From Streptomyces hundungensis (GTDB taxonomy: Bacteria; Actinomycetota; Actinomycetes; Streptomycetales; Streptomycetaceae), in assembly GCF_003627815.1 (NCBI RefSeq), contig NZ_CP032698.1, positions 6,820,001 through 6,884,000 on the forward strand: DNA of 64,000 nucleotides, in the 5' to 3' direction. Position 1 is the first letter of the stretch, and each line of letters starts with the position of its first letter. The position numbers were made by a program, and so were the translations under genes. The notes below the pieces were generated by a model. That model was not told where the DNA came from. It searched no databases and was given only the letters and a program-made list of their open reading frames with translations. Of this stretch, positions 17,585-26,160 are shown one piece after another.

Positions 17585-18538
17585 TTGCTCAAGTCTGCCC
17601 GCAAACAACAGAGGGACCCCGAGGGGCGGATGCCGCTCTCGGACCACCTTCGCGAGCTGCGCAACCGGCTCGCCAAGGCGGTGTTCGCGATTCTGCTCTG
17701 CGCCATCGTGGCGGCGTTCTACTACAAGGACATCGCCGGGCTGATCACCAAGCCGATCACGCGCTCGGTCGGCTGCCCGGACAACTTCCACGAGCTCACC
17801 AGCAAGAACGCGGACACCTGCGGCCAGATCACGATGTCCGGCCTCATGGGGCCGTTCACGCTGATGATCAAGGTGTCGATGGTGGCGGGCGTCGTCGCGG
17901 CCAGCCCGGTCTGGCTCTACCAGCTGTGGGCCTTCGTCTCGCCGGGCCTGCACAAGCACGAGCGGCGCTACTCGCTGAGCTTCGTCGCGGCGGGCGTCCC
18001 GCTCTTCGTGGCCGGCGGCTGGTTCTCGTACCACGTGCTGCCCGCGGCGGCCGAGGTGCTGCTCGGCTTCACGCCCTCGGGCGTGACCAACCTGCTGCCG
18101 CTCAACGAGATCATCGACCTCGTCACGCGCATGATCATCGTATTCGGCCTCTCCTTCGAGCTGCCGCTCTTCCTCGTCATGCTCAACTTCAGCGGCATTC
18201 TCACCGGCCGCCGGATGCTGGGCTGGTGGCGCGGAATGATCATGGGTGTGACGGTCTTCGCGGCCTTCGCGACGCCGACCGTCGACCCGGTCTCGATGCT
18301 CTCGCTCGCCACCCCGATCGTCGGCCTGTACTTCATCGCCGTGATCATCTCGATCCTGAACGACAAGCGGCGCAGGGAGCGTGCCGAAGCCGGTCCGGCC
18401 GACGACGAGGCCTCCGAGCTGGATCTGACCCCCGAGGACGTCGGCGCGGTCGAACCCGTGAGTGCCGGGCCGGGGCTGCCCGAGCAGTCCGACGGGGGAC
18501 GCTCCGCCAAGCTCAACGGGTACGACGACATCACCTGA
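17585..18538 (+). CDS. tatC: Sec-independent translocase subunit TatC
   Basis: A 317-residue integral membrane protein with six predicted helices. It is the receptor for twin-arginine signal peptides. The conserved N-terminal MPLSDHLRELRNRL box is present, as are the loop around FVSPGLHKHERRY and the PTVDPVSMLSLATPIVGLYF motif. It starts at TTG 17585 with GAGGACG upstream; the encoded MLKSARKQQRDPEGR matches the Streptomyces family start. An acidic hydrophilic tail of about 60 residues follows the last helix. Works with TatA to export folded proteins. Confidence 0.95.
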   Translation: MLKSARKQQRDPEGRMPLSDHLRELRNRLAKAVFAILLCAIVAAFYYKDIAGLITKPITRSVGCPDNFHELTSKNADTCGQITMSGLMGPFTLMIKVSMVAGVVAASPVWLYQLWAFVSPGLHKHERRYSLSFVAAGVPLFVAGGWFSYHVLPAAAEVLLGFTPSGVTNLLPLNEIIDLVTRMIIVFGLSFELPLFLVMLNFSGILTGRRMLGWWRGMIMGVTVFAAFATPTVDPVSMLSLATPIVGLYFIAVIISILNDKRRRERAEAGPADDEASELDLTPEDVGAVEPVSAGPGLPEQSDGGRSAKLNGYDDIT

Positions 18539-18540
18539 CC

Positions 18541-18568
18541 TTGACGAGATCGCCGGAGCTTGTAGGGT
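18541..18568 (+). promoter_or_regulatory. Leaderless promoter of the lipid kinase gene
   Basis: TTGACG (18541-18546), 16 bases, TAGGGT (18563-18568), then seven bases to GTG 18576. This is one of the better sigma-HrdB-like promoters in the window and begins three bases after the tatC stop. Confidence 0.65.
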
Positions 18569-18575
18569 CCGGCGG

Positions 18576-19508
18576 GTGACCAGCGAGATCACCCTCTTCG
18601 TCAATCCCACCGCGGGACGCGGCCGGGGCGCGCACGCCGCGCAGCCGGCCGCTTCCGCGTTGCGGGCCGCAGGCTTCTCCGTACGCACCGTCCTCGGGCA
18701 GGACGCCGACGACGCCCTGCGCCGCGTGCGGGAGGCCGTCGAGGGGGGCACCGGGGCGCTCATCGCCGTCGGCGGTGACGGCATGGTCAACCTCGCGCTC
18801 CAGGCCGTCGCCGGCACCGCCACCCCGCTCGGCGTCGTCGCCGCGGGCACCGGCAACGACTTCGCCCGGGCGCTGGGCCTGCCGATACGCGACCCGGCCC
18901 GGGCCGGCGAACTCGCGGCCCGGGCCCTCAAGGGCGGCCACGGCACGGACGTCGATCTCGGCCGGATCGGCGAGCGCTGGTTCGCCACGGTCCTCGCCTC
19001 CGGCTTCGACTCCAAGGTCAACGACCGCGGCAACCGCATGCGATGGCCCGGCGGCCGCTTCAAGTACGACCTCGCGATGCTCGCCGAACTCGCCGCCTTC
19101 AAGCCCATCCCGTACAAGATCACCCTCGACGACGGCGAGACCCGTGAGGTCGAGGCGACTCTCGTCGCGGTCGGGAACGCCTCCTCCTACGGAGGAGGCA
19201 TGCGCATCTGCGCCGACGCCGATCTCACCGACGGGCTCTTCGACGTCACCGTCGTCGGCGACTGCTCGCGCGCCACCCTCATCAAGGTCTTCCCGCGGGT
19301 CTACCGGGGCACCCACCTCGGCCACCCCAAGGTCACCACCTACCGTGTCGCCTCGATCACGCTCGCCGCCGACGGCGTCACGGGGTACGCCGACGGGGAA
19401 CGGCTCGGTCCGCTCCCGCTCACCGCGGAGTGTGTGCGCGGCGCCGTACGGGTATTGGCACCCCTACCGGCACCCGGCCGGAAGGCCGTCCACAGCGGCC
19501 TCCCATAA
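18576..19508 (+). CDS. Diacylglycerol/lipid kinase family protein
   Basis: A 310-residue ATP-dependent kinase of the DagK/YegS/sphingosine-kinase fold. It has the phosphate-binding NPTAGRGRGAH loop at the N-terminus, VGGDGMVNLALQ as the catalytic GGDGT-like motif (Met in place of Thr), and GTGNDFARALGLP. Likely phosphorylates diacylglycerol or a related lipid in phospholipid recycling at the inner membrane. The start is GTG 18576, leaderless from a TTGACG/TAGGGT promoter. Substrate identity within the family is inferred. Confidence 0.9.
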   Translation: MTSEITLFVNPTAGRGRGAHAAQPAASALRAAGFSVRTVLGQDADDALRRVREAVEGGTGALIAVGGDGMVNLALQAVAGTATPLGVVAAGTGNDFARALGLPIRDPARAGELAARALKGGHGTDVDLGRIGERWFATVLASGFDSKVNDRGNRMRWPGGRFKYDLAMLAELAAFKPIPYKITLDDGETREVEATLVAVGNASSYGGGMRICADADLTDGLFDVTVVGDCSRATLIKVFPRVYRGTHLGHPKVTTYRVASITLAADGVTGYADGERLGPLPLTAECVRGAVRVLAPLPAPGRKAVHSGLP

Positions 19509-19520
19509 AGATCGCGACCT

Positions 19521-19543
19521 CTGTCAGAGGCGGCGGGTAGGCT
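19521..19543 (+). promoter_or_regulatory. helY promoter with RecA-NDp/PafBC-type motif
   Basis: CTGTCAGAG (19521-19529), exactly eight bases, then TAGGCT (19538-19543), ten bases before ATG 19554. It has the TGTCRG core, spacing and TAnnnT -10 of the LexA-independent DNA-damage promoter class. No ribosome site is visible, so the leader is nearly absent. Confidence 0.65.
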
Positions 19544-19553
19544 CGAAGACAAG

Positions 19554-22382
19554 ATGACAGAGGACCTCTCACCAGCCGAAGCGTACGCAGCTGCCCGGCT
19601 CCGCGCCGTCGAGCAAGCCACCGCGCTCGCACCCTTCCGTGACCTGTACGACTTCGATCTGGACCCGTTCCAGATCGAGGCCTGTCAGGCTCTCGAAGCC
19701 GGGAAGGGCGTGCTCGTCGCCGCCCCGACCGGCTCCGGCAAGACCATCGTCGGCGAGTTCGCCGTGCACCTGGCCCTGGGGCAGGGCCGCAAATGCTTCT
19801 ACACCACGCCCATCAAGGCGCTGTCCAACCAGAAGTACGCCGACCTCGCCCGCCGCTACGGCGCCGACAAGGTGGGCCTGCTGACCGGCGACAACAGCGT
19901 CAACGCGGACGCGCCGGTGGTCGTGATGACCACCGAGGTGCTCCGCAACATGCTGTACGCGGGCTCACAGGCCCTGAGCGGGCTCGGATATGTGGTCATG
20001 GACGAGGTTCACTACCTCTCCGACCGCTTCCGCGGCGCCGTGTGGGAAGAGGTGATCATCCACCTTCCGGACTCCGTCACGCTGGTCTCCCTTTCGGCGA
20101 CGGTCTCCAACGCGGAGGAGTTCGGCGACTGGCTGGACACCGTGCGCGGCGACACCCAGGTGATCGTCTCCGAGCACCGGCCGGTGCCGCTGTGGCAGCA
20201 CGTCATGGCCGGGCGCAAGATGTACGACCTCTTCGAGGAGGAGTCCGACCACGGCGGCCGCGGCGTCGCCCGGCGCGAGGTCAACCCCGACCTGCTGCGC
20301 ATGGCGCGGATGGAGAACCAGCGGACGTACAACCCGCGTGAGCGGCGCCGCGGCAAGATGGTGCGCGAGGCCGACCGCGAGCGGGAGCGCCGCTCGCGCT
20401 CCCGGATCTGGACGCCCGGCCGCCCCGAGGTCATCGAACGGCTCGACTCCGAAGGCCTGTTGCCGGCCATCACCTTCATCTTCAGCCGCGCCGCCTGCCA
20501 GGCCGCCGTCCAGCAGTGCATGTACGCGGGGCTGCGGCTCAACGACGAGGATGGGCGCCAGAAGGTCCGCGAGATCGTCGAGGAGCGCACCGCCTCCATC
20601 CCCGGCGAGGACCTGCACGTCCTCGGCTACTACGAATGGCTCGAAGGCCTGGAGCGGGGCATCGCCGCCCACCACGCCGGAATGCTGCCCACCTTCAAGG
20701 AGGTGGTGGAGGAGCTCTTCGTCCGCGGTCTGGTGAAGGCCGTGTTCGCCACCGAAACCCTCGCCCTGGGCATCAACATGCCCGCGCGCTCGGTGGTGTT
20801 GGAGAAGCTCGTCAAGTGGAACGGCGAGCAGCACGCCGACATCACCCCCGGCGAGTACACCCAGCTCACCGGGCGGGCCGGGCGGCGCGGCATCGACGTC
20901 GAGGGCCACGCGGTGGTCCTGTGGCAGCGCGGCATGGACCCGGCGGCCCTCGCCGGCCTGGCCGGCACGCGCACCTACCCGCTGCGCTCCAGCTTCAGGC
21001 CCTCGTACAACATGGCCGTCAACCTGGTCCAGCAGTTCGGCCGGCACCGCTCGCGCGAGCTGCTCGAAACCTCCTTCGCGCAGTTCCAGGCCGACAAGTC
21101 CGTCGTGGGCATCTCGCGCCAGGTCCAGCGCAACGAGGAGGGCCTCGAAGGCTATCGGGAGGGCATGCGCTGCCACCTCGGCGACTTCGAGGAGTACGCG
21201 CGGATGCGGCGCGACCTCAAGGACCGCGAGACCGAGATCGCCAAGCACGGCGCGGCCCAGCGCCGGGTGGCCGCCGCGGCCTCCCTGGAGAAGCTCAAGC
21301 CGGGCGACATCATCCATGTGCCGACCGGCAAGTTCGCCGGGCTCGCCCTGGTCCTGGACCCCGGGCTGCCCGCGGGGCGCACCAACGGCCACCGCGGCTT
21401 CGAGCAGCACGACGGGCCCCGCCCGCTGGTGTTGACCGCCGAACGGCAGGTCAAGCGGCTCGCCTCGATCGACTTCCCGGTGCCCGTAGAGGCCCTGGAG
21501 CGGATGCGCGTCCCGAAGTCCTTCAACGCGCGCTCCCCGCAGTCCCGCCGGGACCTGGCGTCGGCGCTGCGCACCAAGGCCGGACACATCGTCCCCGAGC
21601 GGCACCGCAAGGCCCGCTCGGAGGCGGTCGACGACCGCGAGATCACCCGGCTGCGCGCCGCCCTGCGCGCCCACCCCTGCCACGGGTGCGACGAGCGCGA
21701 GGACCACGCCCGCTGGGCCGAGCGCTACCACCGTCTCCAGCGCGACACTCAGCAGTTGGAGCGGCGCATCGAGGGGCGCACCAACACCATCGCGCGCACC
21801 TTCGACCGCATCGTGGCCCTGCTCACCGAGCTGGACTACCTGCGCGACGAGGAGGTCACCGAGCACGGCAGGCGGCTGGCCCGTCTCTACGGCGAGCTCG
21901 ACCTCCTGGCCAGTGAGTGCCTGCGCGCACGGATCTGGGAAGGCCTGAGCCCGCCCGAACTCGCCGCCTGCGTATCGGCGTTGGTGTACGAGGCGCGCCA
22001 GGCGGACGATGCCGTCGCGCCCAAGACCCCCTCCGGCAAGGCCAAGGCCGCGCTCGGGGAAATGGTGCGGATCTGGGGTCGGCTCGACGCCCTCGAAGAG
22101 CACCACAAGATCAACCAGACGGAGGGCGTGGGCCAGCGCGAGCCCGACCTCGGCTTCGCCTGGGCCGCCTACCAATGGGCCTCCGACAAGGGCCTGGACG
22201 AGGTGCTGCGCGAGGCCGACATGCCCGCGGGCGACTTCGTCCGCTGGTGCAAGCAGGTCATCGACGTCCTCGGCCAGATCGCTGCCGCGGCGCCGCGCGA
22301 GAACAGCACCGTCGCCAAGAACGCCCGCAAGGCGGTCGACTCGCTCCTGAGGGGAGTCGTCGCCTACAGCTCGGTCGGCTGA
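19554..22382 (+). CDS. helY: SKI2-like DEVH-box helicase HelY
   Basis: A 942-residue superfamily 2 helicase related to yeast Mtr4/Ski2 and mycobacterial HelY. Walker A APTGSGKT at 57-64, YTTPIKALSNQK (motif Ia), VVMDEVHYLSDRFRG (DEVH motif II), LSATVSN (motif III), then helicase C with QLTGRAGRRGID (motif VI) and a C-terminal DSHCT-type helical domain. The family unwinds RNA or DNA for processing or decay; the bacterial role is poorly defined. Its promoter resembles the DNA-damage class, hinting at a repair function. A strong terminator follows. Confidence 0.94.
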   Translation: MTEDLSPAEAYAAARLRAVEQATALAPFRDLYDFDLDPFQIEACQALEAGKGVLVAAPTGSGKTIVGEFAVHLALGQGRKCFYTTPIKALSNQKYADLARRYGADKVGLLTGDNSVNADAPVVVMTTEVLRNMLYAGSQALSGLGYVVMDEVHYLSDRFRGAVWEEVIIHLPDSVTLVSLSATVSNAEEFGDWLDTVRGDTQVIVSEHRPVPLWQHVMAGRKMYDLFEEESDHGGRGVARREVNPDLLRMARMENQRTYNPRERRRGKMVREADRERERRSRSRIWTPGRPEVIERLDSEGLLPAITFIFSRAACQAAVQQCMYAGLRLNDEDGRQKVREIVEERTASIPGEDLHVLGYYEWLEGLERGIAAHHAGMLPTFKEVVEELFVRGLVKAVFATETLALGINMPARSVVLEKLVKWNGEQHADITPGEYTQLTGRAGRRGIDVEGHAVVLWQRGMDPAALAGLAGTRTYPLRSSFRPSYNMAVNLVQQFGRHRSRELLETSFAQFQADKSVVGISRQVQRNEEGLEGYREGMRCHLGDFEEYARMRRDLKDRETEIAKHGAAQRRVAAAASLEKLKPGDIIHVPTGKFAGLALVLDPGLPAGRTNGHRGFEQHDGPRPLVLTAERQVKRLASIDFPVPVEALERMRVPKSFNARSPQSRRDLASALRTKAGHIVPERHRKARSEAVDDREITRLRAALRAHPCHGCDEREDHARWAERYHRLQRDTQQLERRIEGRTNTIARTFDRIVALLTELDYLRDEEVTEHGRRLARLYGELDLLASECLRARIWEGLSPPELAACVSALVYEARQADDAVAPKTPSGKAKAALGEMVRIWGRLDALEEHHKINQTEGVGQREPDLGFAWAAYQWASDKGLDEVLREADMPAGDFVRWCKQVIDVLGQIAAAAPRENSTVAKNARKAVDSLLRGVVAYSSVG

Positions 22383-22459
22383 GACGACCGAGACAGCTCA
22401 GTGGGCCGAGACACCTGTGACCTCGGCGTCGCGGACCTCCGTACGCCCGCGGCGCGAGC

Positions 22460-22488
22460 GGCCCCCGCCGGACCACCCGGCGGGGGCC
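22460..22488 (+). terminator. Hairpin terminator after helY
   Basis: A perfect 12-bp inverted repeat (GGCCCCCGCCGG / CCGGCGGGGGCC) with loop ACCAC at 22472-22476. It lies between convergent helY and the membrane-protein gene. Confidence 0.75.
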
Positions 22489-22573
22489 GTCCTCGTCTTC
22501 GCCCGTGTGCGGCACGGTTGGGGGGGGATCGAGGGGCCGGTCTTTGAGCGGGGTCAGGACCGGCACGACCGGA

Positions 22574-23455
22574 TCAGTGGGGATCCGGTGCGTCGTTCTC
22601 GGCCCGGCCGGGGGCTGCCCTGCGGTTGGCGGCCCTGGCCCGGCCCCTGGCGCGTGCCGCGCGGAGTTCTTCGGCGACCTCGTAGGCCCGCCCCGGGTCA
22701 TAGACGATGGCCGAAGTACCAGGGCTGTACAGCGCGTGTGCCCGGGGCGTGTACCCATAGGCTTCGACGCCGTGCTGGGCGGCTATGCCGGCGACCTCGT
22801 CGACGGGTACCTGCCACAGCTCGGCGGTGCGGGACGGGGTCCACCACTCGTCGGGGCGCACGAAGTCTCGCCTGACCTCCGTCCGGCGCTCCACCACCAC
22901 CTGCACCGGGCCGAGTTGCTCGGTCAGCCAGTCGGTCAGCGCCTGTGCGTCGACCCGGGAGAGCGGTGCGGACATGCCCGGTTCGCACTCCACCGTCTCG
23001 CCGCGTGTGTGCAACACCACCTTGATCGACTGTCGCTGCCCCAGGCTGAGTCGCTCGATGACGACGACGCGCCGCAGATCGGCCATGGCCAGGGGCGACG
23101 ATCGCAGGAAGCGGGCGATCACGACCTGGGCGGGAGTTCCCAGGGGCTGGAGCTCGACCCACCGCACCCTGGTGGAGAGCGTGACGAACACCATGGCCGC
23201 GGCGAGCAGGACGACCGTGACGACCGTGAGCACCAGCAGGACCCAGAAAAAGCCCCACATGAAGGCGCTCCCCGAGATCACGGCGACCACCAGAGCGACC
23301 AGCAGAAGAGGGGCGGCGATCGCCGACGGAACCATGATGCTCGAACCGAGCGCGACGGCCAGCTCCCGGGTCCGGCTGGGCACGACCAGCAGCCGCCATC
23401 CGGCTGACACGGGTGCCGCAACGTCCGCCGGCGGGCCGGGATGCGGAGTCTCCAT
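22574..23455 (-). CDS. Membrane protein of unknown function, two N-terminal helices
   Basis: A 293-residue protein. Two hydrophobic helices lie at about 38-62 and 65-92 (SIMVPSAIAAPLLLVALVVAVI and FWVLLVLTVVTVVLLAAAMVF). A soluble domain follows (ERLSLGQRQSIKVVLHTRGETVECEPG...) that has the feel of a PH-like or bPH domain, then an Arg/Ala-rich tail. A TACCTT -10 lies six bases before ATG 23455, so the mRNA is probably leaderless. No confident family was recognised. Confidence 0.75.
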   Translation of the reverse strand: METPHPGPPADVAAPVSAGWRLLVVPSRTRELAVALGSSIMVPSAIAAPLLLVALVVAVISGSAFMWGFFWVLLVLTVVTVVLLAAAMVFVTLSTRVRWVELQPLGTPAQVVIARFLRSSPLAMADLRRVVVIERLSLGQRQSIKVVLHTRGETVECEPGMSAPLSRVDAQALTDWLTEQLGPVQVVVERRTEVRRDFVRPDEWWTPSRTAELWQVPVDEVAGIAAQHGVEAYGYTPRAHALYSPGTSAIVYDPGRAYEVAEELRAARARGRARAANRRAAPGRAENDAPDPH

Positions 23456-23610
23456 GCCCCAAAGGTAGGGCGGGGCAAGGGAGTTGATAAGGCCCCGGTG
23501 AGTCGTACCTTTCTCGATGACGGGTATCGCGGGCGACAGCGCGTCAGTCGGCCAGGGACCGCGTCAATCGGACACCCAGGACGGTCGGGGAGGGGCCGGG
23601 GCCGGATCGG

Positions 23611-24318
23611 TCAGCGCGCTTCCCCACCCGCCGGGTCCCCGGCCGTGACGAGGCCGGATTCGTAGGCCGCGATGACCGCCTGGGCGCGGTCGCGTACGGC
23701 GAGTTTGTCGAAGATGCTGGTGATGTAGTTCTTGACCGTGGACACGCTGATGTCCAAGGCGAGGGAGATGCCCGCGTTGTCGAGGCCGCCGGCCATCAGG
23801 CGCCACACCTCGACCTCCCGGGGTGTGAGGTCGCCCGCGCCACCGAAGGCGGGCCGCGTCGCGCGCGGGGCGGTGACGTAAGTGGAGATCAGCCGGGTGA
23901 GCAGCCGCGGCGCGACCGCCGCATCGCCCGCGTGGACGGTACGGATCGCCGCAGCCAGATCCTCCGGTGAGCTGTCCTTGGGCAGGAACCCGCAGGCCCC
24001 GGCGCGCAGGGCGCCCACCACGTACTCGTCCATGTCGAAGGTGCTCAGCGCCAGGACTCGGCAGTCGGGTACGGCGGTGGCGAGCTCGCCGGTCGCGGCG
24101 ACCCCGTCCAGGACGGGCATCCGAATGTCCATCACCACGACGTCCGGGCGCAGTTGGCGGGCGAGGGCGACGGCCTGTGCGCCGTTCTCGGCCTCGCCGA
24201 CCACCTCGAACGACGGGTCGGGGGAGAGGATCAGCGACAGGCCGCGCCGCACCAGCGGCTGGTCGTCCGCGATCAGCACCCTGATCGGTGGCGGCGTACC
24301 GCGTCCGGAGTCGTTCAT
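23611..24318 (-). CDS. NarL/FixJ-type response regulator
   Basis: A 235-residue two-component regulator. The receiver domain has the acidic pair ADDQ (about 18-19), phospho-acceptor Asp64 in VVVMDIRMP, and the Lys in FLPKDSSPEDL. The C-terminal LuxR-type helix-turn-helix is LTPREVEVWRLMAGGLDNAGISLALDISVSTVKNYITSIFDKL. The start ATG 24318 overlaps the kinase stop by four bases, so the pair is translationally coupled. Target genes unknown; the divergent MMPL exporter is the obvious candidate. Confidence 0.94.
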   Translation of the reverse strand: MNDSGRGTPPPIRVLIADDQPLVRRGLSLILSPDPSFEVVGEAENGAQAVALARQLRPDVVVMDIRMPVLDGVAATGELATAVPDCRVLALSTFDMDEYVVGALRAGACGFLPKDSSPEDLAAAIRTVHAGDAAVAPRLLTRLISTYVTAPRATRPAFGGAGDLTPREVEVWRLMAGGLDNAGISLALDISVSTVKNYITSIFDKLAVRDRAQAVIAAYESGLVTAGDPAGGEAR

Positions 24319-25901
24319 CGCAGCGCCCCTTCGCGCTGGACGGCCGCCTCGGCCGTCTCGTCCTGGGTCACCGGAACTTCGGCGACCACCGCGAACCCCC
24401 CCTCGGGGAGCGGGCCCGCGCTGAGGGTGCCGCCGTGCAGGGCGACCCGCTCGCCCATGCCGATCAGGCCGTACCCACCCGGGCGTGGCGTGCCCGCCTC
24501 CATGGGCGGGGCGCCGCCACCGTCGTCGCGCACCTCGATGGTGACCCGGTCCTGACGGTAGGTCAGGCATACGGTGGCGCGGGCCGGGCCCGCGTACCTA
24601 CGGGCGTTGGTGAGCGCCTCCTGGGCGATCCTGAACACGGTGAGGCCGACGGTCGGCGGCAGCGGGCGACGCTCACCCCGCACGCTCAACTCGCTTTCCA
24701 GGCCTGCCTGTTGGGACTCGGACACCAGCCGTTCGAGGTCGTCGACGTCGGGCTGCGGTCGCGACGGCGCGTCCCGTGGTTCGTCGTCGGCCCGCAGGAC
24801 GTCGAGGAGTTGGCGCATCTCGCCGAGCGCGAGCCGCCCGGAGGCCTCCAGGGTGACGAGGGCGTCCCGGGCCACCTCGGGCCGTGCGAGGTTGGCCCGG
24901 GCCCCGCCGGCCATGAGCTGCATGGTGGTGATGTGATGGGCCACGATGTCGTGCAACTCCCGTGCGATGCGGCGGCGTTCGTCGGCGACCGCACGGTCGG
25001 CGAGGAGCCTGCGGTTGGCGTCCACCTCCCGTTGCCAGCGGCCGACCGCGAGGGCGGCGCCGACGACGATCACGGGGGACAGGACCGCGGACAGGGCGGC
25101 CTGCCACGGCGGAATCCCGCCCGTGCGCTGGCAGAGCAGGGTCAGCGCCACCGTGGCGACGGTCGCGAGCGCCGTCACCCGGCCGGGGCGGGCCCGGGCG
25201 ACCGAGTACAGGGCGACGATCAGAACGGCCCCGAAGTGGGTGGGCAGGTGCAGGGCCAGCGAGGCCGCCGAGTCGAGTGCCAGGGTCGTGGCGAGCACCG
25301 CCACCGGACAGGTGCGGCGGGCGAGCAGCGGCGCGCCCCCCAGCGCGATGAGCAGGAACCCCGCGACGCTCGCCCCGCCCCGACCGCCGGGATCGTCGAC
25401 GAAGACATAGCTGAGCAGATTGATCGCACAGGCCCCGGCGGCCACGAGCGCGTCGTTCCGCGTCCAGGGCGGCTCGGTCACGCCGGCACGTACGGCCTTG
25501 TCACGGCCCCCGAATCGGCCACCGCGGCCCCGGAGTTGCTCGCCGCGGCCCCCGAGCTGCTCGCTGTGGCCATCGAGTCGATCGCTGTGGTGCTCGGGCT
25601 GCTCGCCGTGGCCATCGAGCCGATCGCTGTGGTGCTCAAGCTGATCGCCGCGCCCCCCGAGCTGATTGCTGTGGTCCCCGAGCTGATGGCTGTGGTCCTC
25701 GGGCTGATCGCCGCGGCCCCCGAGCCGATCGTCTTGGCCCCCGAACTGATCGGCTCGCGGTTCGGGCGGTTCGGGGTGGTCGAGCGGGGGCGGGGTGTCC
25801 GTGCGGGTGGCCGCGAGGGCGTGAGTGCGTACACCCTCGGAGCGTGTCGGCTCACGGGCGCCGTCCGGCTCCGGACGCCCGGACTGCTGGCTCGTGCGCA
25901 T
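24315..25901 (-). CDS. HisKA_3 sensor histidine kinase with twelve N-terminal heptapeptide repeats
   Basis: A 528-residue membrane kinase. Residues 1-50 are polar. Residues 51-134 are twelve uninterrupted seven-residue repeats of the form [DE/H/N]-[QR]-[LFP]-x-x-x-x, rich in His, Gly, Arg and Asp (for example DRLDGHG, EQLGGRG). Four to six hydrophobic segments follow (about 150-290). The dimerisation domain ERRRIARELHDIVAHH has the phospho-acceptor His317. The ATPase has NARRY (N box), DDGGG and GYGLIGMGER. The repeat block is at the cytoplasmic N-terminus, before the first helix. Start ATG 25901 is the last reasonable one before the repeats; a later start inside them cannot be excluded. Confidence 0.9.
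   Translation of the reverse strand: MRTSQQSGRPEPDGAREPTRSEGVRTHALAATRTDTPPPLDHPEPPEPRADQFGGQDDRLGGRGDQPEDHSHQLGDHSNQLGGRGDQLEHHSDRLDGHGEQPEHHSDRLDGHSEQLGGRGEQLRGRGGRFGGRDKAVRAGVTEPPWTRNDALVAAGACAINLLSYVFVDDPGGRGGASVAGFLLIALGGAPLLARRTCPVAVLATTLALDSAASLALHLPTHFGAVLIVALYSVARARPGRVTALATVATVALTLLCQRTGGIPPWQAALSAVLSPVIVVGAALAVGRWQREVDANRRLLADRAVADERRRIARELHDIVAHHITTMQLMAGGARANLARPEVARDALVTLEASGRLALGEMRQLLDVLRADDEPRDAPSRPQPDVDDLERLVSESQQAGLESELSVRGERRPLPPTVGLTVFRIAQEALTNARRYAGPARATVCLTYRQDRVTIEVRDDGGGAPPMEAGTPRPGGYGLIGMGERVALHGGTLSAGPLPEGGFAVVAEVPVTQDETAEAAVQREGALR
25500..25751 (-). repeat. Twelve 21-bp in-frame repeats in the kinase gene
   Basis: A 252-bp tract encoding exactly 12 heptads with no frame slip. 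Copies are related but not identical, so the array is old or under coding selection. On the complementary strand the same tract reads as Leu/Ala/Val-rich repeats, a by-product of the 21-bp period. Confidence 0.85.
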
Positions 25902-25999
25902 CGCTGGTCTCCCTGTGTGTCCGTCCGTGTCCGCCCCTGTCCCGCCGCAACAGCCTCGCACAGCGGCTCCGGTGGGGCACCGGCCATGGGTCGGGGGCG

Positions 26000-26023
26000 G
26001 GACCAGGACCACGGTCCTGGTCC
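26000..26023. promoter_or_regulatory. 24-bp palindrome in the kinase/MMPL divergent region
   Basis: GGACCAGGACC, two bases (AC), GGTCCTGGTCC: 11-bp perfect arms. It sits in the 259-bp divergent gap between the kinase start (25901) and the MMPL start (26161). It could be an operator for the response regulator or an RNA hairpin. Confidence 0.5.
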
Positions 26024-26160
26024 GGGGCGGGGGCGGGACCCAGGGCCCCGGCGCGGATCCTCCCTGGCCAGGACGCCGTACGGCCCCTCGCGATGATGGT
26101 CTGGACGGAGGCCGGGAGCCCCCGGCAGACGTCACGAAAGCCCGTCCGCCGGAGGACCTC

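Noticed and set aside
25500..25751. Leu/Ala/Val repeat protein on the plus strand opposite the kinase repeats
   Set aside because: It is the antisense reading of the 21-bp period; no start, ribosome site or conserved neighbours, and the minus frame encodes a recognisable kinase.
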